A stretch of DNA of 64,000 nucleotides from Bacteroidota bacterium. Its GTDB lineage: Bacteria > Bacteroidota > Ignavibacteria > Ignavibacteriales > Melioribacteraceae. Positions 1-8,659 of this stretch are shown here, piece after piece. The DNA lies in the NCBI GenBank assembly GCA_023397505.1, contig JAEWUC010000001.1, forward strand, positions 202,454 to 266,453, read 5' to 3'. Position 1 is the first letter of the stretch. Every line of letters begins with the position of its first letter. Below the pieces are notes generated by a model. It worked only from the letters and a program-made list of their open reading frames with translations. It searched no databases and was not told the origin of the DNA. The position numbers and the translations under genes were made by a program.

Positions 1-1804
1 TGAAAATTATTATTCTTCCGTCAACATTAGATGCGAGAAATTTGTTGTCTGAAATATTAATTAAAGTATGCAGTGGCGAATTACCGGCAAAAATTATTTT
101 ATCCGGTATATTTTTCCCGTTAAGTTTATAAATCATTCCATTGGAGGAATAAAAAATATTATCTCCGAATCTTACCGGGTGATCGAGGGATTCGTAAAAA
201 GCTCCAGCAGATTTTATCTCTTTCGTAATTTTACCTTTAGCCGCGTCGATAATATAAAATGAATTATTCCTGCTAAAAAGCAAAAGGGAAGAATTGTCAT
301 CGGAAATTCCAAAATTAGATGAGCCGTTAACCTTGTCAAGTTTCCATTCAAGTTTACCGAGAAGAAGATTTATAGAATAAACAATTCCATCTTTCGATAC
401 AACAAAAACACTTTTACCGTTGCTGTAAATTGGTGAATCTGATAAATCGGTATCCGCTTTTTCTTTCCACCGCCAAATCAGCAAACCGTCCCGTGCGTCA
501 ATGCAGTAAATATAACCGTCGCGGCTTGTAAACAATATTTTGTTTTGTGAATAGATTGGTTTTTCGCGTACCATTCCGCCGGCATCTTCATTTACCCAAT
601 ATTGCTGCAGTGTTTCAAGGTCATAACATAAAACTTTTCCATCTGCTGCTCCGAAAACAATCGCGGATTTTGATTCACTCAACTTCGGAATCATTAACTC
701 GCGCTTCCCTTCATAATTAATAAGTGTGAGATCGGAAGTTATATTTTCCTCAAAACCTATGGATTGAATTTGTTCTCCATCAATTACGCTGGCGGATGTA
801 ATATCACCTTGATAAGTTGCAAATGTAATCATACCATCGGCAATAACCGGTTTACCGTAAATATTTCCGCCGGCGTCGTAATCCCACAATACTTTACCAG
901 TGGAATCGATGCAGCTTATTAAACCGGATTCATCGGAAGTGTAAATGTGTCCGTTCCAATACGAAGTCGAGGTAATCATAGTTGAATTAAGTTCGGTATT
1001 CATTTCAATATTAGCGCCGAATGTTTCAACTACCGGGATATTGATGCTATCTTTTCCAATTGCTATTGTTTTATCTATCGTCGCAAATAATTTACCGGAT
1101 GAATCAAGAATATTTATTGAATCTTTGGATACACTAACTGTAAAAAATTCCGGTAATTTATTTTTATTTAATGAAATCGATGGAATATCGAGAACTGAAT
1201 AACCTTTGAAATTACGGAAAGAAGGTTTTTCGCTGCTGCCGTTTATAATTAAGTCGGGAGTTTTCTTGTTGAACAAACCGAATATAGATTCCCAATTATC
1301 AGTATTATTTTCAAGTTTAACCGGACTAAAAAATATTAATCCGTCACCAATCTTGATTGAATCTAGAACATGAGAAAGCCATTCCAAATTTTCCGATCTA
1401 AAATGATTCAGATTAGTAAAAGGAATAATCGGACTTAATCCTATAAAAGTAGAGCCGTTATTCTTGTATGAAAATTTATCTGCGGAAATATCATTTAAAA
1501 GCTGCCATCCATTTGCATCTCGAACATCCGAAGAACCCTGGAGAACAAAAATCTGTTTTGAAAGTCTTGATAAACAATTTATAAAAACGTCTGCTTCTTT
1601 TTCTAAACCTTTCTCCGTTAACGATCCTGTAATTACAACAAAATTTATCTCATCATTCCTGTTGATATAACTTATTGTTGAATCGAGAAGGGCAGCCGAT
1701 TTTAAATCCGATATCTTGGGATTACTTATTATTGCAAATTTTGTCTGCTGGGGAAATATTATTGTAGCAGATAGCAATAAAAATAAAACTGCAACTTTTT
1801 GCAT
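1..1804 (-). CDS. Secreted degenerate calcineurin-like phosphoesterase domain fused to PQQ-type beta-propeller (partial, C-terminus outside window)
   Basis: The minus strand is open from the ATG at 1804 to the window edge, about 601 codons with no stop. Residues 1-20 form a signal peptide ending FPQQ. Residues 22 to about 230 follow the layout of a calcineurin-like phosphoesterase, but the metal ligands are replaced: the first D-x-H reads N28-P-K30, the GD motif reads G60-S61, GNHD reads G90-S-S-D93, and GHxH reads G189-S-S-E192. From about residue 270 there are repeated propeller blades of the type GKVLWDYD, GYIYCIDARDGLLIWRWK and GKLEWKL, as in PQQ/BamB-like proteins. This suggests a periplasmic or surface protein whose first domain binds rather than hydrolyses. 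No partner gene is visible, since the next gene is divergent. The reading frame is certain; the function is inference. Confidence 0.85.
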   Translation of the reverse strand, partial: MQKVAVLFLLLSATIIFPQQTKFAIISNPKISDLKSAALLDSTISYINRNDEINFVVITGSLTEKGLEKEADVFINCLSRLSKQIFVLQGSSDVRDANGWQLLNDISADKFSYKNNGSTFIGLSPIIPFTNLNHFRSENLEWLSHVLDSIKIGDGLIFFSPVKLENNTDNWESIFGLFNKKTPDLIINGSSEKPSFRNFKGYSVLDIPSISLNKNKLPEFFTVSVSKDSINILDSSGKLFATIDKTIAIGKDSINIPVVETFGANIEMNTELNSTMITSTSYWNGHIYTSDESGLISCIDSTGKVLWDYDAGGNIYGKPVIADGMITFATYQGDITSASVIDGEQIQSIGFEENITSDLTLINYEGKRELMIPKLSESKSAIVFGAADGKVLCYDLETLQQYWVNEDAGGMVREKPIYSQNKILFTSRDGYIYCIDARDGLLIWRWKEKADTDLSDSPIYSNGKSVFVVSKDGIVYSINLLLGKLEWKLDKVNGSSNFGISDDNSSLLLFSRNNSFYIIDAAKGKITKEIKSAGAFYESLDHPVRFGDNIFYSSNGMIYKLNGKNIPDKIIFAGNSPLHTLINISDNKFLASNVDGRIIIF

Positions 1805-1924
1805 AGTAGTCCAATTTTTTCCAATGCAAATTTAAGAAACTAATTGATTACGGGTTTATTTATTTAGAAAACCCTATTTACAGAAAGAATATCGATAAAG
1901 TTATCAATTACTGAATTTTTTTAT

Positions 1925-1932
1925 TACATTTG
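1925..1932 (+). promoter_or_regulatory. Putative -7 promoter element (TAnnTTTG) of the pectin cluster
   Basis: TACATTTG matches the Bacteroidota -7 consensus TAnnTTTG exactly and lies 31 bases upstream of the preferred start of the cupin gene. No clear TTTG/TTG box is seen about 19 bases further upstream, so the call rests on the -7 element and position only. It also argues against translation starting in this element at 1930. Confidence 0.4.
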
Positions 1933-1962
1933 TACAAAATTGAAAATCTGATGGATAGTCAT

Positions 1963-2403
1963 ATGAATATATATAAAAAATACCTTTTGATTTTTACCGG
2001 AGTAACTTCATTACTTATTTTCAATAATATGCATGGACAAACAAACTCCGACAACAAAGAATTCGATATCAACAATTGTGTAAATATTTTTGACAGCACA
2101 AAAGTAGAAGAAACAAAAGCTGGTTACCAATACTGGTTTGCCGATAAAGATTTTCTTGACGGTCGTACTTTAAAGATGAGCGTTGTTGCGCCTAAATCTG
2201 CAACTCACCCTCCGCATAAGCATAATGAAGACGAATTCTTTTTTATTCTCGAAGGAACAGCAGAGTTTTATTTAAATGGTGATACAAAAACGGCGGGGCC
2301 CTACGCAAGTTTTTACTGTCCGCCGAATTCTGAACACGGAATTAGAAATGTTGGTGATTCTGTGTTGAAATATCTTGTAGTAAAAAAGTATGAAAGGAAA
2401 TAA
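1963..2403 (+). CDS. Exported single-domain cupin protein of the pectin cluster
   Basis: A 146-residue protein with an N-terminal signal peptide (positively charged start, hydrophobic run to about residue 22, then GQ). It has one cupin domain: the metal-binding motif HPPHKHNEDEFFFILEG in the middle and a second motif PPNSEHGIRN near the end. These supply the usual His, His, Glu, His ligands. It is the first gene of a run with an esterase, a PL10 pectate lyase and an SGNH hydrolase, so a role on pectin-derived sugars is plausible. KdgF, which opens unsaturated galacturonate rings, is also a small cupin, but it is cytoplasmic and this one carries an export signal. The start at 1963 was chosen because it begins the signal peptide; 1951 is possible, and 1930 lies inside the promoter element. 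Confidence 0.75.
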   Translation: MNIYKKYLLIFTGVTSLLIFNNMHGQTNSDNKEFDINNCVNIFDSTKVEETKAGYQYWFADKDFLDGRTLKMSVVAPKSATHPPHKHNEDEFFFILEGTAEFYLNGDTKTAGPYASFYCPPNSEHGIRNVGDSVLKYLVVKKYERK

Positions 2404-2432
2404 TATCATTAAAAAATTATATCGGAACTAAA

Positions 2433-3242
2433 ATGAAAAAGTTATATGGATTATTTACGGTTTTTATTTTTGCTTTTTCAATTACAATTAACGGCCAGCA
2501 AGATAAAATAAAGATATGGCCCGACCTTGCACCAGGCACTGAAGGAAAAAGTAATGAAGAATACATTGAAGATGGAAGGTATAAAAAAGTATATCAGCCG
2601 GATTTGACAATTTTTATCCCGGAAATACAAAATGAAAATAAAGCTGCAGTTTTAATTTTTCCCGGGGGCGGTTACGGACATATTGCATATGAAAAGGAAG
2701 GTATTAGAACTGCAGAAGTATTTAGTAAAAAAGGTATTACTGCTTTTGTGCTTAAATATCGACTAAGTGTCGAAGAGGCATTAACAGATGCACAAAGGGC
2801 ACTAAGCTTAATCCGGCATGATTATAAAAAGTACAACATCAATCCTGGTAATATTGGCGTAATCGGATTTTCTGCGGGCGGACATTTAGCAGCAAATTTA
2901 ATTTCGCATCCTTCCAGAAGTAGATTTATAGATTCTATTGAATCAACAAATTGTAATCCTGATTTCGCTATTCTTATTTACGGATGGCTGCAAGAATTGT
3001 ATCAGTTAGTTGGCGAGAAAAATCCACCTACATTTTTAATACATGCAAGTGACGACTCACATGTTCCGGTTGAACAAAGTATAAATTATTACAACGCACT
3101 CATCAAAAATGGTGTTCAAACTGAAATGCATATTTATGAAAAAGGCGGACACGGATTCGGTTTGGGATTGGACAAAGGCAACACAGGCAACTGGACAAAA
3201 GTATGTTTTGATTGGATGAAGCAGAAAAACATTATAAAGTAA
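2433..3242 (+). CDS. Exported alpha/beta-hydrolase esterase (BD-FAE/acetyl-esterase like)
   Basis: A 269-residue protein with a signal peptide (residues 1-21, ending NGQ). The alpha/beta-hydrolase fold is indicated by the oxyanion motif FPGGGYGHIA near residue 77, the nucleophile elbow GFSAGG with Ser147, the acid in HASDDSHVP (Asp207 or Asp208) and the histidine in GGHGFG (His240). This pattern is common in carbohydrate esterases that remove acetyl or feruloyl groups from plant polysaccharides. Directly downstream is a PL10 pectate lyase (13 bases away), so deacetylation of pectin is the likely job. The exact ester substrate cannot be read from the sequence. Full length for the family. Confidence 0.8.
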   Translation: MKKLYGLFTVFIFAFSITINGQQDKIKIWPDLAPGTEGKSNEEYIEDGRYKKVYQPDLTIFIPEIQNENKAAVLIFPGGGYGHIAYEKEGIRTAEVFSKKGITAFVLKYRLSVEEALTDAQRALSLIRHDYKKYNINPGNIGVIGFSAGGHLAANLISHPSRSRFIDSIESTNCNPDFAILIYGWLQELYQLVGEKNPPTFLIHASDDSHVPVEQSINYYNALIKNGVQTEMHIYEKGGHGFGLGLDKGNTGNWTKVCFDWMKQKNIIK

Positions 3243-3255
3243 ATTAAGGTTATTA

Positions 3256-4443
3256 ATGAATAGCATATTAAGTTCATTTGCAAAAGCATCATTTTTTTTA
3301 TGGATATTTATTCTTCCTTTTACTTGTCTTTATTCGCAAAATCAATACGAACCAATAGACATTTCACAATTTTATAACAGTGCGCATCATTGGTATGATA
3401 TAAATGCAGATGACAATATAATAGAGCCGAAGAAAGATCAACCGAGGTACAAACCAAATCAAATTAGGGAAATAGCGGAAAACATTTTATTGTATCAAAA
3501 GAATAACGGCGGTTGGCCCAAGAATTACGATATGCTCGCAATCTTAAATGATGAGCAAAAAGATTCGCTTTTAGCTGCGAAAAATATTTTCAATACAACT
3601 TTTGACAACTGGACGACACACCCGCAGGTTGAATATCTGGCTCAAACATTTTTACAAACTAGAGAAAATAAATATCAACAAGCTTGTTTAAAAGGTATTT
3701 ACTTTATATTATCTGTACAATACCCGAACGGCGGTTGGCCTCAGTATTTTCCAGATACAAGCGGCTACCGCAAATACATCACTTTTAATGATGGAGTAAT
3801 GGCGGGAATAATGACGGTTCTAAAAAATATTCTTGAAAAAGAACCACAATACTCTTTCGTGAAAGATGGCAGTCTTAAAGAAATAAAAGAAGCATATGAA
3901 AAAGGTCTTGCGTGCATTCTAAATTGCCAAATAAAAAGCAATGGAAGATTGACCGCGTGGGGACAGCAGCATGATAATATTGATCTTAGGCCGCAATGGG
4001 CCCGTGCATTTGAACCGTCAGCAATTTGCAACGGCGAAAGCGTTGATGTTGTTCTCTTTTTGATGAGTATAGAAAATCCGTCCGAAAAAATAATTAATTC
4101 TGTTCAAAGCACTGTAAGGTGGTTCGAAGATTCTAAGATTATGGGAATTAGAATTGAAACCAAGCGTGTTGAACCTGTAGAATATAGATGGAGTACAATT
4201 TCAATTGATCGAGTTGTGGTTGAAGACCCCGAAGCAAAACCAATCTGGACGCGCTACTACGAACTGGATACAGAGCGACCCCTATTTTGTAACCGGGATA
4301 GTAAAGTTGTTTATTCACTTGCAGAAGTTCATCATGAAAGAAGGGGCGGATACACCTGGTACACATATGACCCACAAACAGTGTTGGATAAATATCCGGC
4401 ATGGCAAAATAAATGGGCGCCGGGGAAAAGTGTTCTAAAATAA
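3256..4443 (+). CDS. pelA: Pectate lyase, PL10 family, exported
   Basis: A 395-residue protein with an N-terminal signal peptide ending near CLYSQ. The body matches the PelA/PL10 pectate lyases: the NGGWPKNYD and NGGWPQYFPD repeats, TFDNWTTHPQVEYLA, LTAWGQQHD, and the C-terminal block IWTRYYELDTERPLFCNRD, which carries the conserved arginines of the family. PL10 enzymes cut de-esterified homogalacturonan by calcium-assisted beta-elimination. The gene lies between a putative acetyl esterase and an SGNH esterase with gaps of 13 and 7 bases, so the four genes are very likely one transcript. A weak Shine-Dalgarno (AAGG) precedes the ATG. No SusC/SusD pair or carbohydrate-binding module is seen nearby. 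Confidence 0.88.
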   Translation: MNSILSSFAKASFFLWIFILPFTCLYSQNQYEPIDISQFYNSAHHWYDINADDNIIEPKKDQPRYKPNQIREIAENILLYQKNNGGWPKNYDMLAILNDEQKDSLLAAKNIFNTTFDNWTTHPQVEYLAQTFLQTRENKYQQACLKGIYFILSVQYPNGGWPQYFPDTSGYRKYITFNDGVMAGIMTVLKNILEKEPQYSFVKDGSLKEIKEAYEKGLACILNCQIKSNGRLTAWGQQHDNIDLRPQWARAFEPSAICNGESVDVVLFLMSIENPSEKIINSVQSTVRWFEDSKIMGIRIETKRVEPVEYRWSTISIDRVVVEDPEAKPIWTRYYELDTERPLFCNRDSKVVYSLAEVHHERRGGYTWYTYDPQTVLDKYPAWQNKWAPGKSVLK

Positions 4444-4450
4444 ATTTTAT

Positions 4451-5110
4451 ATGGAACAGAATTCTAAAATATTTTTTGTAGTGATCGCTGTTTTCTCAAT
4501 GGCATTTTTTATTCAATCAGAAAAAGTTAAAGGTAAAATTGTTTGCTTTGGAGATTCGATTACATACGGCGCATATTCTGAAGGAAACGGCTGGCCCGAA
4601 CAATTGGAAAAATATGATAATGAAATTAAGATCGTTAATGCTGGAAGAAAAGGAAGAAAGACTTCAGATAAAGACGAGTTGCTTCCGATTGTTGAAGCAA
4701 ATAAAGATGCAAATTATTTTGTACTGCTTTTGGGCGTGAACGATTTGAAGGATGGAAATGATAGTTTAGTAGCATTATGTGTTGATAATATGAAATGGAT
4801 GATCGCAAAGGTGAATGAAGGAATTCCTGATGCAAAAATTGTATTAATCTCACCATGCCAGATTAGTTTAGCAAATATGACAGATCTTAACAAAAGCAAA
4901 AAGTATAACGAAAAAACATTTTCATCGTTGATTAAACTTGAAGAAGACTATAAAAAACTTGCTGAAGTTAAATCTATTGGTTTTATCAGTTTATTAGATA
5001 CAGTTTCACCGGTTAATTTGTTTGATGGGATTCATCCAAACATTTGTGGTTATGCTGAGATAGCAAATAAAATCTGGAGCGAATTAAATCATTCCATAAA
5101 GATTGATTAA
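4451..5110 (+). CDS. SGNH/GDSL-type esterase, exported
   Basis: A 219-residue protein with a hydrophobic N-terminus (signal peptide to about residue 22). The SGNH blocks are clear: block I FGDSITYG with nucleophile Ser36, block III GVND with Asn97, and block V DGIHP with Asp192 and His195. Relatives in plant-polysaccharide clusters act as rhamnogalacturonan or pectin acetylesterases, which fits the neighbouring PL10 lyase. It begins 7 bases after the lyase stop and is the last gene of the plus-strand cluster. Its stop codon overlaps the stop of the convergent histidine kinase by 4 bases. Substrate assignment is by context only. Confidence 0.8.
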   Translation: MEQNSKIFFVVIAVFSMAFFIQSEKVKGKIVCFGDSITYGAYSEGNGWPEQLEKYDNEIKIVNAGRKGRKTSDKDELLPIVEANKDANYFVLLLGVNDLKDGNDSLVALCVDNMKWMIAKVNEGIPDAKIVLISPCQISLANMTDLNKSKKYNEKTFSSLIKLEEDYKKLAEVKSIGFISLLDTVSPVNLFDGIHPNICGYAEIANKIWSELNHSIKID

Positions 5111-6570
5111 TTTCTTGCTGAATAACTAGATTTTATTGGTAATTCAAAACCAAAAGTTGATCCCGCACCCAATTTACTTTCCACCCAAACTTTACCATTA
5201 TGATCTTCGATAACTCTTTTAACAATCCATAAGCCCAAGCCAGAACTTTGTTCAAATCCGGTTGGCTGAGAACTTAGAATTACACCTTTTTGAAAACATT
5301 TTGCTACATCATCTTCGGAAAGTCCTACACCGTTATCACTTACTTCAACTATAACACGTTTTTTATCGCCGTGTTTAATAAAAGATCTTACTTCAACAAC
5401 AGTATCGGGCAGGGCATATTTAATAGCGTTGTTCACATAGTTATCAAGCGCTTCTTGAATTTTTTCCGAATCTATCATTACATCGGGTAAATCACGCGAA
5501 GCTTTGTTCAACAGTTTAACTTTCTTAGTTTTAGCATACGATAGATTTTGATTAACAACATCATTAATAATATTTACCATTGATGAAGAAGCTAAACCGA
5601 GTTTGGGCTCGGGCATCGATTTTGCAATTATCTCACACATGTTTTGTGATAGTTTAACAATATTTTCCGAAGAGGAAGCAAGTGAAACCATAATTTCATG
5701 TTGTTCGGCAGCATTAAGTTCGTAAGAATTCAATAGTTGGATATAACCTTGAATTGCCGCGGCGGGATTCTTAATATCATGTATGGCGATTGCAAACAAT
5801 TCTTCTTTTTGAGTGTTCAGCAGTTCAAGCTTTCTTTTGCTCTCGGAAAGTTTTTCTTTTTGTTTCAGCAGATTTAGGTTGACCTGTTCAAGCATTTCGA
5901 TATTGGTATTTAATTCCTTAATTTTTCTCGAAAGATGTTCATTCTCATCTTTCAGATTTTTTATCTCTTCAATTATTCTTCTATACGAATGCCTTAGTTC
6001 GGAAAGTTCAAGTAAAGCATGTTTCTGCTCATTTTCATCAATCTTATTTCCTTTTCTTCTAACTATAAGGAAAATTATCAAGGCGAGTTGCAGCAAAAAA
6101 ATTCCGCCGATTATGTATACGATTATTGAACTTATTGTTATTTCGTTACCGGGCGTATCTTGAGTTGCTTGTATGTTTTTTTGTGCATCATCAAATACCG
6201 TAAATGAAAAAACCAACGGCTTGCCGATATTGCCGTCGAGTTGAATAGGTATTATTCTTAAAATGTGTATCCCCGCGGTCAAATCTGAAAAAGAATATTC
6301 ATTACCTATAAGATTTGTCTCTATAATATCACCATCAAGAAAAATTCTGAATTTAGAAATCCCTTCTGCAGTAAAACCAAATTTAACCGGCAATCCTTTT
6401 TTTACTTTTAATCCATCCCAATCTACTTCGCTTATAACATTATCACCAACTTGGACAAATGTTAATTTAGTTTCGAACGCATCGTTTAATTGCGAAGAAT
6501 TTATATTGCCTATTCCCAAAAAGAAAAAAATGGAAATGAATAAGCGCTGAATTAGGATTGAGTTTCTCAT
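5107..6570 (-). CDS. Membrane-bound sensor histidine kinase, orphan
   Basis: A 487-residue protein. A signal peptide or first membrane segment covers residues 1-22. A periplasmic beta-rich domain (about 28-130) follows and resembles an Ig/Y_Y_Y-like fold. One transmembrane helix spans 147-170, then a long charged coiled coil runs from about 180 to 255. The kinase core has the H-box AIHDIKNP with His264, an N-box NYVNNAIKYALP, G1 box DNGVGLSEDD and G2 box GLGLWIVKRV. It would autophosphorylate on His264 in response to an external signal. No response regulator is adjacent on either side, so its partner is elsewhere. It converges on the pectin cluster, and whether it senses pectin products is unknown. 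Confidence 0.85.
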   Translation of the reverse strand: MRNSILIQRLFISIFFFLGIGNINSSQLNDAFETKLTFVQVGDNVISEVDWDGLKVKKGLPVKFGFTAEGISKFRIFLDGDIIETNLIGNEYSFSDLTAGIHILRIIPIQLDGNIGKPLVFSFTVFDDAQKNIQATQDTPGNEITISSIIVYIIGGIFLLQLALIIFLIVRRKGNKIDENEQKHALLELSELRHSYRRIIEEIKNLKDENEHLSRKIKELNTNIEMLEQVNLNLLKQKEKLSESKRKLELLNTQKEELFAIAIHDIKNPAAAIQGYIQLLNSYELNAAEQHEIMVSLASSSENIVKLSQNMCEIIAKSMPEPKLGLASSSMVNIINDVVNQNLSYAKTKKVKLLNKASRDLPDVMIDSEKIQEALDNYVNNAIKYALPDTVVEVRSFIKHGDKKRVIVEVSDNGVGLSEDDVAKCFQKGVILSSQPTGFEQSSGLGLWIVKRVIEDHNGKVWVESKLGAGSTFGFELPIKSSYSARN

Positions 6571-6756
6571 TGATATTCCGAGGTTTATGATTATTATTAT
6601 CGATTTCTAATTGTTAATGTTTATCGGGTTTTCCGAAATTATTTGCGAAACATTATTAATTACAGACGAATATATCTTTAAATCACATTCACGTCAACAA
6701 ATTTTATATTAAGGAAATTATTCTAGGTTTCTTGAATGAATTATTTTGATGGATAG

Positions 6757-6775
6757 ATAAAACTTGAAGTTTTAT
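6757..6775. repeat. 19-bp perfect palindrome downstream of the symporter gene
   Basis: Two 9-base arms (ATAAAACTT and AAGTTTTAT) flank one central base, 12 bases past the symporter stop. It could act as a weak terminator hairpin for the minus-strand transcript, but it lacks GC pairs and a clear T run, so an operator-like site is also possible. Confidence 0.4.
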
Positions 6776-6787
6776 GCAAATCTTCAA

Positions 6788-8497
6788 TTAATTTTTTTGA
6801 GCGGTTTGTATCTCGGGTTTTAAGAAAAAAGGATTTGATAAATGAGCTAGTAAAATCAATACAACGCAGCCGATAACATTATACCATAAATAAGGAATAT
6901 CGGTGAAGAGGTAGCATGCAATTACAACTACTTCGGCGACGACCGCGCTATAAAATGTTGCACTTCCGCATATTTTCTTAAAATAAAATGCTGTTAAAAA
7001 TATTCCCAGAATTGTACCGTAAAATAGTGAACCTAAAATATTCACTGCTTCTATCAATGTGCCTAATTTATTTGCAAACATTGCAAAACCTATTGCGTAA
7101 AATCCCCACAAGACGGTCGCCGTTTTTGAGATTAATAAGTAATGTTTTTCATCTGCATCGGGTTTTATCATTCTTTTGTAAATATCTACCACGGTTGTAG
7201 ATGCAAGGGCATTTAATTCTGCCGATGTGGAAGACATTGATGCAGAAAGGATCGAAGCGAGTATTAAACCAATTAGTCCCGCAGGTAAAACATTAATTAC
7301 GAAACTCAGAAAAATATAATTCGTATCGTTTGTATCGGCGCGGGGATTGCTTTTCTTAATTACTTGAGAAGCTTTATTTTTTATTTCATGTTCTTGATAG
7401 CGTAAATTCTTAACTGATGCAATTGTTTTGTTAAGATTTTCTTCATTGCCGCTTTTCTCGGCATCAATCATTAATCTAATTTGTTTCTGCTTTTCCGAAT
7501 GAATTTCGGAAAATTTATCTTCGAGCATTGCATATTCATTTGAGTAAATACTTTTTTTAACATTTTCCGTTTGAACGGGATTAAAAAAAAGAGGCGGAAT
7601 AACAAATTGATAAAATACAAATACCATTGCGCCGAGAAATAGAATGCTGAATTGCATCGGAATTTTTACAATACCGTTGGCAAGTAAACCGATTCTGCTT
7701 TGTGCAACGGATTTGCCGGAAAGATAACGCTGCACCTGTGATTGATCCGTCCCGAAATATGATAACGCGAGGAATGTTCCGCCAACAATTCCTGTCCAAA
7801 AGTTGTATCTATCTTTCCAATCAAAATCGAAAGTGATGGGATTAAGTTTGTCCATCTTCCCGGCAATTGTTGCCGCATCTAAAAATGAAATATCGGGAGG
7901 GAGAGAATTGATAATCATGAAAAACGCAGCAACCATTCCGAATGTAATAATTATCATCTGAAGTAAATGAGTTTTATTAACAGCATCTGATCCGCCGGAT
8001 GTTGTGTAAATGACTACTATAATACCAATTATTATAATAGTTAAATTGATATCCCAGCCGAGAAGAACAGAAATAATGAGAGCCGGCGCAAATATTGTAA
8101 ATCCGGCTGCCAGCCCACGTTGAATTAAAAACAACACACTCGCTAAAACTCTATTCTTTAAATCAAATCTTTGTTCAAGATATTGGTAAGCTGTATAAAT
8201 ATTTAATCTGTGAAAAATCGGTACAACGGTTATAGATAAAATTATCATTGCAATTGGCAGACCGAGATAAAATTGAACGAAGCGCATGCCGTCTATGTAT
8301 GCTTGTCCCGGTGTTGATAGAAATGTAATTGCACTGGCTTGTGTTGCCATAATTGATAAGGTAACCATATACCACGGTGTCGTTTGATCTGCGAGTATAT
8401 ACTCTTTAAGATTTTTTTTGCCGCGGGTTTTCCATACTCCGTAAAAAACTACAAATGCTAAAAATCCTATTAACACTACCCAATCAATTAAACTCAT
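6788..8497 (-). CDS. Sodium:solute symporter (SSS family)
   Basis: A 569-residue polytopic membrane protein with about 13 hydrophobic segments. The N-terminal region VVLIGFLAFVVFYG...KTRGKKNLKEYILADQTTPWYMVTLSIMATQASAITFLSTPG is typical of SSS transporters, including the Ser/Thr-rich stretch near the Na+ site in the first repeat helix. A charged loop of about 90 residues (roughly 320-405) separates the two halves of the transporter. SSS proteins couple Na+ entry to uptake of sugars, amino acids or other organic acids; the substrate cannot be read here. The next genes upstream in the same direction encode a 44-residue membrane protein and a PIG-L deacetylase, so uptake of a deacetylated amino sugar is one hypothesis. 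Confidence 0.85.
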   Translation of the reverse strand: MSLIDWVVLIGFLAFVVFYGVWKTRGKKNLKEYILADQTTPWYMVTLSIMATQASAITFLSTPGQAYIDGMRFVQFYLGLPIAMIILSITVVPIFHRLNIYTAYQYLEQRFDLKNRVLASVLFLIQRGLAAGFTIFAPALIISVLLGWDINLTIIIIGIIVVIYTTSGGSDAVNKTHLLQMIIITFGMVAAFFMIINSLPPDISFLDAATIAGKMDKLNPITFDFDWKDRYNFWTGIVGGTFLALSYFGTDQSQVQRYLSGKSVAQSRIGLLANGIVKIPMQFSILFLGAMVFVFYQFVIPPLFFNPVQTENVKKSIYSNEYAMLEDKFSEIHSEKQKQIRLMIDAEKSGNEENLNKTIASVKNLRYQEHEIKNKASQVIKKSNPRADTNDTNYIFLSFVINVLPAGLIGLILASILSASMSSTSAELNALASTTVVDIYKRMIKPDADEKHYLLISKTATVLWGFYAIGFAMFANKLGTLIEAVNILGSLFYGTILGIFLTAFYFKKICGSATFYSAVVAEVVVIACYLFTDIPYLWYNVIGCVVLILLAHLSNPFFLKPEIQTAQKN

Positions 8498-8524
8498 TAT
8501 ATCTCAAATTTATTTTGAGGAAGA

Positions 8525-8659
8525 TCAGCTAAAGTAAATTCCAAATAGGTAAAACAAAATTATTAGTCCAACTAAATTTAAAAATACCAATAGATATAAT
8601 TGATTCCATGAAGAACCAAAAGGGGGTTTCTCTTCTACTATATTCTTATCATTTTCCAC
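8525..8659 (-). CDS. Small (44 aa) single-span membrane protein between PIG-L deacetylase and symporter
   Basis: An open frame with GTG start at 8659 and TGA at 8525-8527 encodes 44 residues. A charged N-terminus (ENDKNIVEEKPP) is followed by a short FGSSWNQLY stretch and one strongly hydrophobic helix of about 21 residues, ending IYFS. An AGG Shine-Dalgarno core lies 7-8 bases before the GTG. The start overlaps the end of the PIG-L gene by 11 bases, which suggests translational coupling, and the symporter starts 27 bases downstream. Some SSS transporters have small membrane subunits (for example the DUF4212 or YhdT type), so an accessory subunit is a reasonable guess. Homology was not tested. 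An alternative explanation is a chance frame, but the composition and spacing argue against it. Confidence 0.6.
   Translation of the reverse strand: MENDKNIVEEKPPFGSSWNQLYLLVFLNLVGLIILFYLFGIYFS

Noticed and set aside
1..1800. Plus-strand open frames at 68, 945 and 1464
   Set aside because: They lie antisense to the long minus-strand propeller gene, which explains the region with clear domain matches.
8498..8520. TAAATTTG on the minus strand as promoter of the symporter
   Set aside because: It lies within about 10 bases of the start codon, which would leave almost no leader, and it is part of a CTCAAA/TTTGAG hairpin instead.
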